Assembly: GCF_030064125.1 (NCBI RefSeq) | Contig: NZ_CP125957.1 | Location: 3,224,001-3,288,000, forward strand | DNA from: Pseudomonas sp. G2-4 | GTDB taxonomy: Bacteria > Pseudomonadota > Gammaproteobacteria > Pseudomonadales > Pseudomonadaceae | Length of the DNA: 64,000 bases | Direction: 5' to 3' | Translations under genes and position numbers: made by a program | Notes under the pieces: generated by a model | Seen by the model: the letters and a program-made list of their open reading frames with translations, nothing else | Database searches by the model: none | Told to the model about the DNA's origin: nothing | Shown here: piece after piece, positions 38,027 to 46,236 of the stretch | Layout: the number at the start of each line of letters is the position of its first letter | How positions within the stretch are numbered: the stretch's first letter is position 1

Positions 38027-39810
38027 GCGCCGCTGGGCTTGTTGGTGGCCTGGTACTGGCGGCTCATGCTCAGTCCGTTGGGTGTCGGTTGGGGGCTGTT
38101 GCGCTGTGAATCCCGTTGGGATTCCGGCTGGCCGGACAGCGCCCGCAGCACCTCCTGGCTCGGGCCGAAGGCCTGTAGCCGGCCTTCATTGAGCACCAGC
38201 AACTTGTCGGCCTGGGCCAATGCCGAGGACCGATGGGTCACCAGCACGACGCTGGTGCCCTGGGCTTTCATCTGCGCGATGGCGCTGGCCAGGGCCGCCT
38301 CGCCCACCGTGTCCAGGTTGGAATTGGGCTCGTCGAGCACCACCAGGCATGGCCGGTCATACATTGCCCGGGCCAATGCCACCCGCTGCTTCTGCCCGCC
38401 CGATAACCCACTGCCGTCCTCCCCCAGTACCATGTCGTAGCCTTGGGGCATGCGCAGGATCAGCTCATGCACACCGGCCTGTTGCGCGGCCGCGACGACT
38501 TTGAGCGGGTCGGCTTCGCTGAATCTTGCGATGTTCTCGGCAATGCTGCCGCTGAACAGCTCGATGTCCTGGGGCAGATAGCCGATGTGCGGGCCAAGCT
38601 GATCACGCTTCCAGCGGTGGATGTCAGCCCCGTCAAGCCGCACGGTGCCGCCAAGGGCCGGCCACACGCCCACCATCACCCGGGCCAGGGTGGATTTACC
38701 GGAACCCGAAGCCCCCAGCACCCCGAGCACTTCTCCGGCGGCGAGGCTGAAGCCGAGTTGGTGCAACGTTGCGTTGCGTTGCCCCGGTGGCCCCGCGCTC
38801 ACCTGCTCGAAGCTTACCTGGCCCTTGGGTGGCGGCAACGTCATAGCGTCGTCCTGCGGTGGGTAAGCCTGCAACAGTGCATCGAGACGGCGATACGCCA
38901 GCTTGGCCCCACTCCACTGCTTCCACACGGCAATCAACTGGTCGATGGGACTCAGCACCCGGCCCATCAGGATTGAGCCGGCGATCATCATCCCGGCGGT
39001 CATGTCGCCCTTGATCACCAACAGCGCGCCCAAGCCCAACACCAGCGATTGCAGGCACAGGCGCAGGGTCTTGCTCAAGGAGCTGATCACCGCGCCGGTG
39101 TCGCTGGCCTGGTTCTGCAGGCCGAGAAACCGCGAATGTACGGCAAACCAGCGGTTGCGCAGCGCATTGAGCATGCCCATGGCCTGGATGGTCTCGGCGT
39201 TGTGCAAATGGCTGGTGGCCAGCTGGCTGGACTGTTGCGAGTAAACGCTGGCCTGTCCCAACGGTTTTTTGGTCATGGCTTCGTTCAGGCAGGCCAGGCC
39301 AATCAGCAGCAGTGTGCCGACAGTGGCGAACACCCCGAGCCAGACGTTGAACAGGTAGATCACCAGCAGGTAGATCGGGAACCACGGCGCGTCGAAGAAG
39401 GCGAACAACGCCGGGCCAGTGACGAATTGACGGACATGGGTGAGGTCGCCCAGGGATTGCCCGGCGTTGCCCTCGCCCTGGAGCAGATTGCGCTCGAACG
39501 CTGCCTTGTACACCTGGAGATTGAAACGTCTCTCCAATTGGCTGCCGATGCGGATGACGATGAAGCTGCGCACCATTTCCAGCAACCCGATGAACACAAA
39601 GAACCCGACCACCATCAACGACAACATCGCCAGGGTGGTTTCGTTTTGCGATGAAAGTCCCCGATCATACACCTGCAGCATATAAATCGAAGGCGCCAGC
39701 ATCAGGACATTAATCAGTGCCGTAAAACAACCGACGCTGATCAGAATATTTTTATAATCACCCAGCGCCTTAAAGAGTGGCACTGCGACACTGTTCCTTG
39801 CCCTATTCAT
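38023..39810 (-). CDS. aprD: Type I secretion ABC transporter/ATPase of protease and lipase export
   Basis: 595 residues. Six-helix exporter domain (~25-300), then an ATPase with GASGSGKST, GSGLSGGQKQRVALARA and CLVVLDEPNSNLD, the PrtD/AprD/HasD class that lacks a peptidase domain. AAGGAAG lies 4 bases before the ATG. The last ~35 residues are Ser/Gln/Pro-rich (QPESQRDSQRNSPQPT). It powers export of the serralysin and the lipase by recognition of their C-terminal signals. Confidence 0.95.
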   Translation of the reverse strand: MNRARNSVAVPLFKALGDYKNILISVGCFTALINVLMLAPSIYMLQVYDRGLSSQNETTLAMLSLMVVGFFVFIGLLEMVRSFIVIRIGSQLERRFNLQVYKAAFERNLLQGEGNAGQSLGDLTHVRQFVTGPALFAFFDAPWFPIYLLVIYLFNVWLGVFATVGTLLLIGLACLNEAMTKKPLGQASVYSQQSSQLATSHLHNAETIQAMGMLNALRNRWFAVHSRFLGLQNQASDTGAVISSLSKTLRLCLQSLVLGLGALLVIKGDMTAGMMIAGSILMGRVLSPIDQLIAVWKQWSGAKLAYRRLDALLQAYPPQDDAMTLPPPKGQVSFEQVSAGPPGQRNATLHQLGFSLAAGEVLGVLGASGSGKSTLARVMVGVWPALGGTVRLDGADIHRWKRDQLGPHIGYLPQDIELFSGSIAENIARFSEADPLKVVAAAQQAGVHELILRMPQGYDMVLGEDGSGLSGGQKQRVALARAMYDRPCLVVLDEPNSNLDTVGEAALASAIAQMKAQGTSVVLVTHRSSALAQADKLLVLNEGRLQAFGPSQEVLRALSGQPESQRDSQRNSPQPTPNGLSMSRQYQATNKPSGA

Positions 39811-39931
39811 GAATCTTCCTTGCTGTAGGCTTAGCCAGATACCCCAGAGGGGTTCAACTTACCCATCTTTAATAGTTGAATCGGCCCCCGTCGAAACACG
39901 TGCCTGCTTAACAAACATGGGGTGATCAATC

Positions 39932-39954
39932 AGTACACTTTTCAGTGTTGTACT
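39932..39954 (-). terminator. Hairpin with GAAA tetraloop between inh and aprD
   Basis: On the minus strand AGTACA-a-CACT-GAAA-AGTG-TGTACT folds into a 10-bp stem with one bulged A and a GAAA tetraloop. It follows the inhibitor stop within ~30 bases and may set the ratio of protease/inhibitor to exporter. Confidence 0.45.
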
Positions 39955-39960
39955 CGTTCG

Positions 39961-40398
39961 TTAGCGAGTGTCCTGGCTATTACTGCGCTCCAGCGTAAGT
40001 GTCAGGCCCGATTTTAAAGTGACTTGATAGTGCTGCTCTTGCCGCAGCCCGAGATGAACCCTGGAGTTCTGCTTGCCAATCAATGAAAGACCATCGGGTT
40101 CGGTGAACCAATGGACCGGCTCATCCCCCAACCAATGGCCCAGACAAGCGGTTTGCCCCCCCAGGGTCAGGTCCGCCCTGAGTTCGACCAGGCACGTATT
40201 GGACGGTTTATCCTGCAACACCTGGGTTTGCGCATTTTCCTGCGGCCCCGACAAAACGGCCAGCCACTGACCGGCCAACTGCGAGGGTTCTGCTAACAAC
40301 AGGCTGCGCGCCATGGCGACTTCTCCACAAAACATCATCAACGTAGCGCTTAACCAGGCGATTGCCCGGACACTACTGGGTGTAGATTCTCTGCGCAC
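39961..40398 (-). CDS. inh: Periplasmic serralysin inhibitor (Inh/AprI)
   Basis: About 145 residues from a GTG at 40398 (AGGA 8 bases upstream). The signal peptide is MRRESTPSSVRAIAWLSATLMMFCGEVAMA, split here as a basic n-region then a hydrophobic core, ending AMA. The mature ~115 residues contain SQLAGQWLAVLSGP and a Cys pair (NTCLV, TACLG) as in the lipocalin-like Inh fold. It guards the producing cell against its own protease. Placed between aprA and aprD as in the canonical operon. The start is uncertain because the frame is open ~15 codons further. Confidence 0.88.
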   Translation of the reverse strand: MRRESTPSSVRAIAWLSATLMMFCGEVAMARSLLLAEPSQLAGQWLAVLSGPQENAQTQVLQDKPSNTCLVELRADLTLGGQTACLGHWLGDEPVHWFTEPDGLSLIGKQNSRVHLGLRQEQHYQVTLKSGLTLTLERSNSQDTR

Positions 40399-40419
40399 TG
40401 CTCTAATCCTGGCTGGGGA

Positions 40420-40447
40420 TCCCGCAGGAGCAGCCGCTCCCACGGGA
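40420..40447. repeat. REP-type hairpin between aprA and inh
   Basis: TCCCG-CAG-GAGC-AGCC-GCTC-CCA-CGGGA forms an interrupted stem and contains the GGGAGCGGCTGCTCC REP core on the minus strand. It lies directly after the protease stop, where it could stabilise aprA mRNA. Confidence 0.6.
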
Positions 40448-40455
40448 TCGGATGA

Positions 40456-41913
40456 TCAGGCCACGATGTCCGAGACGGCTGCCTGGCCGACGGTGCTGAC
40501 CAGGAAGTCAGCCACGCCATGCCCGGAGAAGTCCACCGACAGCAGACTGTTGCCACCCGAACTCGACAGCACCGCGTCACCTGCCGCCCCCGTGAAGGCA
40601 TTCACGAAATGCAGGCCCGCGCCCTTGGTGATGCCGGTCAGGTCGATCTTGTCAAAACCACTGACGAAATCGAGGATCTGGTCCGCTGCCCCCGGCCGCG
40701 AGTCGGTACTGGCGGCGAACACGAAGGTGTCCGAACCAGAACCGCCCCACAGTTTGTCCGCCCCGCCGGCCCCCCAGAGGATATCGTTGCCGGCACCGCC
40801 CTTGAGTTCGTTGGTCACCGAGTTGCCGATCAGCAGGTCGCTGCCCGAGCCACCCGTGGCATTCTCGATAACTGCGCCCTTGGCGATGGAAACGTTACCC
40901 ACCATGCCGCCAACGTCGGAGAACGAGGCATCATTGAGGTTGATTTTCTGGTTTTGGGTAAAACCGGAGAAATCCAGGGTGTCGCGTCCGCCCGCGTCCC
41001 ATACCGAGAACACCACTTTGTCCGAGGACGAGGAAGCACTGAGGAAATCGCGACCAGTGTTGGAATTGAAACCGTAGGTGGAGTCCCCGGTCCGGGTGTT
41101 GGTGTTGGCGCCGTAGAGTTTCTGGATGGCCGCGATGTCATCCATCAACGGACCCGACGCATAGGCCTCGACGCCGCCCTTGCTGAAATTCTGGTCGGTA
41201 TTGCTTTCACTCCAGTAGCTCATGAGGCTGTAGCCACGGGTGTCCTGGCCGTAAGTGGCGTCATCGTAGGTCGGGCTGCCTTCACCGGCGTTGTAGTCGC
41301 CAGGATGCGCCAGGCCCAGGGTGTGGCCAATTTCGTGGGTCAGGGTCTGGCGGCCGTAGTTGTTCAGGTCCGGGTTCTTGTTCTGGGTATAACTGCTGTT
41401 GATCAGGTACCAGGACGTCCCGTCATAACCGGCGCCAGTCCCCGGCAGATAGGCGAACGCCGCCGCGCCATCCTGGCCGCCGCTATAGTTGCCGAAGGTC
41501 ATGTGGCCGTCGCCACCGCTGCCCCTCTCAGTAAAGGTTACGTTGGCCACGTCCGCCCAGGATTGCATGGCCAGGAACGCCTGACCTTTTTGCTGGGCGC
41601 TGAACTGGCTGAAACCGCTGATCCCGTGCTTGTTCATGGTGCTCGAGGAGGCGGACGTCAGGAAGGTGTAGGTCAGCTCTATCTTGCCGCTGCCATCCCG
41701 GTCCTGATACGCCGCGCCGTCGCGCAGCAATTGTGTGGCCGCCTCGTCGACGGAGTACGACGGTTTGCCGTTGACGGTCAGGTTGCCGCCGCGGTCGTAC
41801 TGGTGGCTGAAATTATTGATCTGGTTGAATGCACTACTGGAGGCTGCCAAGGGTTGCGGCGCCCAGAGCAGTTGTTCGGAAGAATCGATAACGTTGGTTT
41901 TGACTTTCGACAT
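40456..41913 (-). CDS. aprA: Serralysin alkaline metalloprotease
   Basis: 485 residues from the ATG at 41913 (AAGGAAG upstream). Zinc motif [11 protein letters not shown] at residues 193-203, with the following Met-turn SLMSYW. Three RTX blocks ([26 protein letters not shown]) bind calcium. The end is AAVSDIVA, the hydrophobic C-terminal signal for AprDEF. First gene of the operon aprA-inh-aprDEF-autotransporter-lipase. In the fluorescent group this enzyme is called AprX/AprA and degrades casein and host proteins. Confidence 0.96.
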   Translation of the reverse strand: MSKVKTNVIDSSEQLLWAPQPLAASSSAFNQINNFSHQYDRGGNLTVNGKPSYSVDEAATQLLRDGAAYQDRDGSGKIELTYTFLTSASSSTMNKHGISGFSQFSAQQKGQAFLAMQSWADVANVTFTERGSGGDGHMTFGNYSGGQDGAAAFAYLPGTGAGYDGTSWYLINSSYTQNKNPDLNNYGRQTLTHEIGHTLGLAHPGDYNAGEGSPTYDDATYGQDTRGYSLMSYWSESNTDQNFSKGGVEAYASGPLMDDIAAIQKLYGANTNTRTGDSTYGFNSNTGRDFLSASSSSDKVVFSVWDAGGRDTLDFSGFTQNQKINLNDASFSDVGGMVGNVSIAKGAVIENATGGSGSDLLIGNSVTNELKGGAGNDILWGAGGADKLWGGSGSDTFVFAASTDSRPGAADQILDFVSGFDKIDLTGITKGAGLHFVNAFTGAAGDAVLSSSGGNSLLSVDFSGHGVADFLVSTVGQAAVSDIVA

Positions 41914-42246
41914 AAACACACTTCCTTGTTTGTAATGGAACCGTTTTTTGTCAGACAGACAATCTCTGGCGAGATCGTCCTATCACTCGCCCAATGAGGA
42001 CGTAAGAAAGCTGACACAATTCGAAATCAATCGTCCAGCCATTTTTTTATTCAATTGCACGGACAAGCCTTCAACGCCCACAAACAATAGGCCTTGCGCC
42101 CCCAGCTAATACCCGCTTACAGCGAAAACTTTAAGATTGTCGGACAAAACTCTATTTAAATATTAAATATCGATAAACACTCAACTGTGAAGCACAGCGC
42201 AGTTTTGCCAACTAAGTGCCAGCGAAACGCTATTAATCAATATCTA
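41914..42246 (-). promoter_or_regulatory. Upstream region of aprA
   Basis: About 330 gene-free, AT-rich bases before the apr operon, unlike the GC-rich surroundings. It has runs such as CATTTTTTTATTCAATTG and TATTTAAATATTAAATATC. It presumably holds the aprA promoter and operators and the 3' end signals of the neighbouring LysR gene. No single box could be defined with confidence. Confidence 0.5.
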
Positions 42247-43152
42247 CTAAATCCCGGCGGTTTTGCGCCCACACACCTCTCGCAGGCAGCCTCGCAACCA
42301 ACGATGCGCAGGATCGGCATCCATCCGGGGATGCCAGAGCATGGCGATTGTGAAGGCAGGCACTTCGAACGGCAGTGCAAAACTGTGCATGCCGACGCGC
42401 AGGCTGGCGGTGTAGCGTTCGGGAACGCTGGCGATCAAGTCGCTGGACCGGGCAAGCCCCAGCGCCGTGGAGAAGCCCGGGACGGTGATCGCAATGTCCC
42501 GCGTCAGGTTCAACGGCGCCAGGACCTGATCGATCGGGCCATGATCGAGGCCTCGCAACGAAATACCGATGTGCCCGCCCGCTGCGTAATCAGCGGCAGT
42601 AACCGCTACCTGGCTCAGCGGATGCCCCGAGCGGACCACACCGATAAAACGGTCGCCAAACAGCGCCTGGGTACGTAGCTCCGGACGGGTGTCCTTGTCC
42701 ACGACGGCGGTTTCCAGGTCCACGGTGCCCTCGCGCAGGGCCGTGCTGTCCTTGTCGGCCTTGTCCACAAAACGCAGCCGGACGTAGGGGGCTTGCGCGC
42801 CGATGCGGGCAATCAGGTCACCCGCGAAGTTTTCCACGAAACCTTCCCGTGTACGCAGGGTGAAGGTGCGGCTCAACCGTCCAAGATCCGGGGCTTGCAC
42901 CGGTCGCAGTGCCGCCTGGGCATCCTGCACCAGTTGGCTGACCTGCTCGCGCAATTCCAGCGCACGGGGCGTGGGCACCAGGCCGCGCCCGGCCCGCACC
43001 AACAGCGGATCGCCGGTGGTCTCACGCAACCGCGCCAGCGCCCGGCTCATGGCCGACGGGCTGAGCTGCAGCCGTCGAGCGGCCCGGGCCACGCTGCCTT
43101 CAGCCAGCAGAACATCGAGGGTGACAAGCAGATTGAGGTCAGGTGTGGACAT
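42247..43152 (-). CDS. LysR-family transcriptional regulator
   Basis: 301 residues from the ATG at 43152; the open frame runs further upstream through the divergent promoter and is not coding there. N-terminal winged helix: LNLLVTLDVLLAEGSVARAARRLQLSPSAMSRALARLRETTGDPLLVRAGRGLVPT. The effector domain follows. Divergent from an MFS pump gene, 129 bases apart, which it probably controls. The inducer is unknown. Confidence 0.92.
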   Translation of the reverse strand: MSTPDLNLLVTLDVLLAEGSVARAARRLQLSPSAMSRALARLRETTGDPLLVRAGRGLVPTPRALELREQVSQLVQDAQAALRPVQAPDLGRLSRTFTLRTREGFVENFAGDLIARIGAQAPYVRLRFVDKADKDSTALREGTVDLETAVVDKDTRPELRTQALFGDRFIGVVRSGHPLSQVAVTAADYAAGGHIGISLRGLDHGPIDQVLAPLNLTRDIAITVPGFSTALGLARSSDLIASVPERYTASLRVGMHSFALPFEVPAFTIAMLWHPRMDADPAHRWLRGCLREVCGRKTAGI

Positions 43153-43281
43153 GGCCGAGCCCTTGCGCGAATAGATGGCGTTATATGCAGCTGTAACGTG
43201 CAAATGGTGCGTCTTCCGCCATGTTATGCCCAGGCGTAACGTTCGGGTAGCACCAATTCGGGCGCCACAGAGAAAGAGGAC
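43153..43281. promoter_or_regulatory. Divergent promoter between LysR regulator and MFS pump
   Basis: 129 bases. Contains the imperfect dyad GTTATATGCAGCTGTAAC at about 43179-43196 (GTTA/TAAC ends), a candidate LysR-type site. Functional role not shown. Confidence 0.35.
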
Positions 43282-44748
43282 ATGATGAAGCCAGTCAATA
43301 CGCAACACCCCCTGCCGACAGCAACGGGCGCGCAACCGGTCTTTTCAGCGCGCTGGGCGTTAGCCAGCCTTGCGCTCTCGACGCTGCTGGCCTCCCTGGG
43401 TGCCAGTGTCGCCACGGTGGGTTTGCCGACGCTGGCGCAGGCGTTCAACGCGCCTTTCCAGCAGGTCCAATGGGTGGTGCTGGCCTATTTGCTGGCCATT
43501 ACCACGCTGATTGTCAGCGTTGGGCGACTGGGGGATATGATCGGACGTCGGCCGCTGTTACTGGCCGGGATCCTGTTGTTCACCCTCGCCTCGACCCTGT
43601 GTGGCCTGGCGCCCTCGCTGGGGTGGTTGATCGCGGGGCGAGCGCTGCAAGGCCTGGGAGCGGCCGTCATGATGACGCTGACCCTGGCCTTGGTCGGCGA
43701 TACCGTCGGCAAGGAGGAGACTGGTAGCGCCATGGGCCTGCTGGCGACGTTGTCAGCGGTCGGCACGGCGCTGGGGCCCTCGTTCGGTGGCGTGCTGATC
43801 ACTCAATTCGGCTGGCAAGCATTGTTCCTGGTCAACCTTCCCCTCGGGCTGCTGGCGTTTTTGCTCGCATGGCGTTCACTGCCTGCCCGGCAACCGCTGG
43901 CTACGGCGGAGAAAACGCGCTTCGATGTGACGGGCACCTTGCTGTTGGCGGCAACACTGGCGGCCTATGCCCTCGCCATGACCTCGGGACGCGGCCACTT
44001 CGGTGGGTCGAATATCGCGCTATTGCTTGCTGCGATCCTCGGCGGCGGACTGTTCATCCTGGCGCAGAGACGGGTTGCGTCGCCGCTGATCCCCTTGGTG
44101 TTGTTTCGAGACCGGTTACTGGTCTCGGGGCTGACCACCAGTGCCTTGGTTGCGGCGGTCATGATGGCGACATTGCTGGTCGGGCCCTTTTACCTGTCCA
44201 TCGCCCTTGGGTTGCCCGCCGCGTTCGTCGGGCTGGTGCTGGCAGCCGGGCCGACCGTTGCCGCACTCGCCGGAATGCCGGCCGGGCGCCTGGCAGACCG
44301 GTTCGGCGTGCGCCCCATGCGGCTCGTCGGGCTGGTGATCATGGTCCTCGGCTGCCTTTTGCTGTCGCTGATGTCACCGGCCCTTGGCATAGGCGGCTAT
44401 GTCGCCGCGATCGTGGTAACCACCCTTGGCTATGCGCTGTTCCAAACGGCCAATAACACGGCGGTGATGGCGGACGTTCCCACCCACAGGCGCGGCGTTA
44501 TCGCCGGGCTGCTCAATCTGTCGCGCAACCTGGGTTTCTTTACCGGGGCCTCGGTGCTCGGCGCGATATTTGCGCTGGCATTACCGACGAATGGCATCAC
44601 TTCTGCCACCCCGGAAGCCGTCGCAAACGGCTTGCAAATTACCTTCGCCACGGCTTTGGGGCTGATGGTCCTGGCGGGCGTAGTCGCCTTTAAATGTCGC
44701 GAGCCAGAGCCTTCGACTGAGTCCAAGGACACACCCTGCGCAGGATGA
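43282..44748 (+). CDS. MFS drug-efflux transporter, DHA2 (14-TM) family
   Basis: 488 residues with about 13-14 membrane helices. Motif A variant VGRLGDMIGRRPLLLAG after helix 2, motif C-like region LGPSFGGVLITQFGWQALFLVNLP, and 14-TM length. These are proton-coupled exporters of antiseptics or antibiotics. GAGG lies just upstream of ATGATG (either may start). Probably regulated by the divergent LysR protein. Confidence 0.92.
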   Translation: MMKPVNTQHPLPTATGAQPVFSARWALASLALSTLLASLGASVATVGLPTLAQAFNAPFQQVQWVVLAYLLAITTLIVSVGRLGDMIGRRPLLLAGILLFTLASTLCGLAPSLGWLIAGRALQGLGAAVMMTLTLALVGDTVGKEETGSAMGLLATLSAVGTALGPSFGGVLITQFGWQALFLVNLPLGLLAFLLAWRSLPARQPLATAEKTRFDVTGTLLLAATLAAYALAMTSGRGHFGGSNIALLLAAILGGGLFILAQRRVASPLIPLVLFRDRLLVSGLTTSALVAAVMMATLLVGPFYLSIALGLPAAFVGLVLAAGPTVAALAGMPAGRLADRFGVRPMRLVGLVIMVLGCLLLSLMSPALGIGGYVAAIVVTTLGYALFQTANNTAVMADVPTHRRGVIAGLLNLSRNLGFFTGASVLGAIFALALPTNGITSATPEAVANGLQITFATALGLMVLAGVVAFKCREPEPSTESKDTPCAG

Positions 44749-44872
44749 TGGCATTGTGAATATTCTTGGTTAGGTCCTGATGCAGATCAAAAAAACTGAA
44801 CCAATCGCAAAACGGACTGAAAAAAGCCACATGCCTTTCATTTTCAGGTGCTATTTTTAGTTCTCACTGGTA

Positions 44873-44891
44873 GAGCCATGACGGCTCTTCC
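44873..44891 (+). terminator. Terminator-like hairpin after MFS gene
   Basis: GAGCC-ATGAC-GGCTC followed by TTCCTTCC. Weak stem, ~125 bases after the stop. Confidence 0.3.
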
Positions 44892-44941
44892 TTCCTGACA
44901 TGAGCTAATGGAAGCGCTCGATTGAAGAAGGCGGGCAATAC

Positions 44942-45220
44942 ATGAATAAAGGATCTTTCAGCAAGGTTACGTTCCCCAATGCCTGCCAGTTGATGCGCTG
45001 GCATTTCCATCCTATGGGATTTGAAGCCAGTATGGACGCACCGGGGAGTATGGTTGCCCGGCTGTTTGACCGTGCCAGCGGCGAGACCATGATCGCTATT
45101 GCGGGCATCCCCTGCGCGACCGTGATGAACGCCCCGGATGTGGAGCGAATAATCGAGGCGGTGGAGGCCGAGTTGGAAGCTTTCGTGCCACCGGTTGGCT
45201 TGCGGCGATTTGCTTCCTGA
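44942..45220 (+). CDS. DUF1652 family protein
   Basis: 92 residues. LMRWHFHPMGFEASMDAPGSMVARLFDRASGE and AIAGIPCATVMNAPDVERIIEAVEAELEAF match the Pseudomonas-restricted DUF1652 family as I know it. No signal or membrane segment, so probably a small cytoplasmic protein. Function unknown. A strong terminator follows. Confidence 0.92.
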   Translation: MNKGSFSKVTFPNACQLMRWHFHPMGFEASMDAPGSMVARLFDRASGETMIAIAGIPCATVMNAPDVERIIEAVEAELEAFVPPVGLRRFAS

Positions 45221-45261
45221 TAGGAAGACGCACACGGCCAGTGCAATGGTGTTCGCTTGAG

Positions 45262-45303
45262 AAAAACGGTGTTTCCTTTGAAGGGGAAGCGCCGTTTTTT
45301 TTT
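45262..45303 (+). terminator. Rho-independent terminator after DUF1652 gene
   Basis: AAAAACGGTG.. pairs with GCGCCGTTTTT, extended by TTTCC/GGGGAA, and runs into nine T. One of the clearest terminators in the window. Confidence 0.85.
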
Positions 45304-45315
45304 GGGTGGGGTTTC

Positions 45316-46216
45316 ATAGGTTGTGTGTATATCCGTTGCTGCGGTAACGGCTGCTGGCGGTTCCGCTCTTACAGCGGCTCACTTTTGAGAAGCGCAAAAG
45401 TAAGCAAAACGCTTTATGCCCCACCACTCGGCACCTCGCTAGGGCTCGGCGTGCCCTCACTCCGGCATTGCTCCGTGGGCCGCCGCGAAGGACCATCCAT
45501 GGTCCAGCGCGGCTACCTCGGCATCCATGCCGAGGTGCCCACTGCGCAATACCTACGTTCGGCCATCGTGGTTAACGGGGCGCCGAGATCAACGTCCGCC
45601 GCGAGGCGGCCTGAGAGCCGACCTGGTTCTCTCGGTCGTACTCCGCTCCAACTGTGGGAGCGAGCCTACTCGCGAAGGCGGCTTTATAGTCGACCTAGCT
45701 CTCCCGTCTGTACTCCGCTCCAACTGTGGGAGCGAACCTACTCGCGAAGGCGGCTTTATAGTCGACCTAGCTCGCCTGTCTGTACTCCGCTCCAATTGTG
45801 GGAGCGAGCTCGCGATGACGACAGTAAATCCAATCTCTATCTATCTGAACCAACGCCTTCGCGAGCAGGCTCGCTCCCACAGGGGAAATGCGATCACCCT
45901 GAATCAGGCCGGCTCTCAGGCCGCCTCGCTTTTGATTTTGATCCGGGGCGCCCCGTTAAACCACGCTGGCCGAACGCAGGCATTGCGCAGTGGGCATCCC
46001 GGCATGGATGCCGGGATAGCCGCGCTGGACCATGGATGGTCCTTCGCGGCGGGCCCACGGAGCAATGCCGGAGTGAGGGCATGCCGAGCCTAGGCGAGGC
46101 ACCGAGTGGTGGGGCAAAAGCGTTTTGCTTACTTTTGCGCTTCTCAAAAGTGAGCCGCCGTAAGGGCGGAACCCTAAGTCGCCGTTACCGCAGCAACGGA
46201 TATACACACAAACCAA
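45316..46216. repeat. Long inverted repeat (two ~290-base arms) around a tandem REP core
   Basis: Left arm about 45316-45605 and right arm about 45925-46216 are reverse complements with scattered mismatches. Both contain GGTTGTGTGTATATCCGTTG / its complement, the ...AAGCGCAAAAGTAAGCAAAACG block and the GGACCATCCATGGTCC palindrome. The ~300-base middle holds the tandem REP copies. Frames open across it are by-products of GC content; no gene is supported. It fits an interspersed palindromic element of fluorescent pseudomonads. Confidence 0.85.
45638..45830 (+). repeat. 72-base tandem repeat with REP cores
   Basis: GTACTCCGCTCCAA[CT]TGTGGGAGCGA recurs at 45638, 45710 and 45782, an exact 72-base period, with a partial degenerate unit just upstream. 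Each holds a GTGGGAGCGAGC-type REP stem followed by TACTCGCGAAGGCGGCTT. An oppositely oriented REP lies at about 45855-45885 (TTCGCGAGCAGGCTCGCTCC). Confidence 0.88.
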
Positions 46217-46236
46217 GCCCCCCGCCAAGGCCTCAA

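Noticed and set aside
45638..45853. CRISPR-like array
   Set aside because: The 72-base units are tandem without unique spacers, contain REP palindromes, and there are no cas genes.
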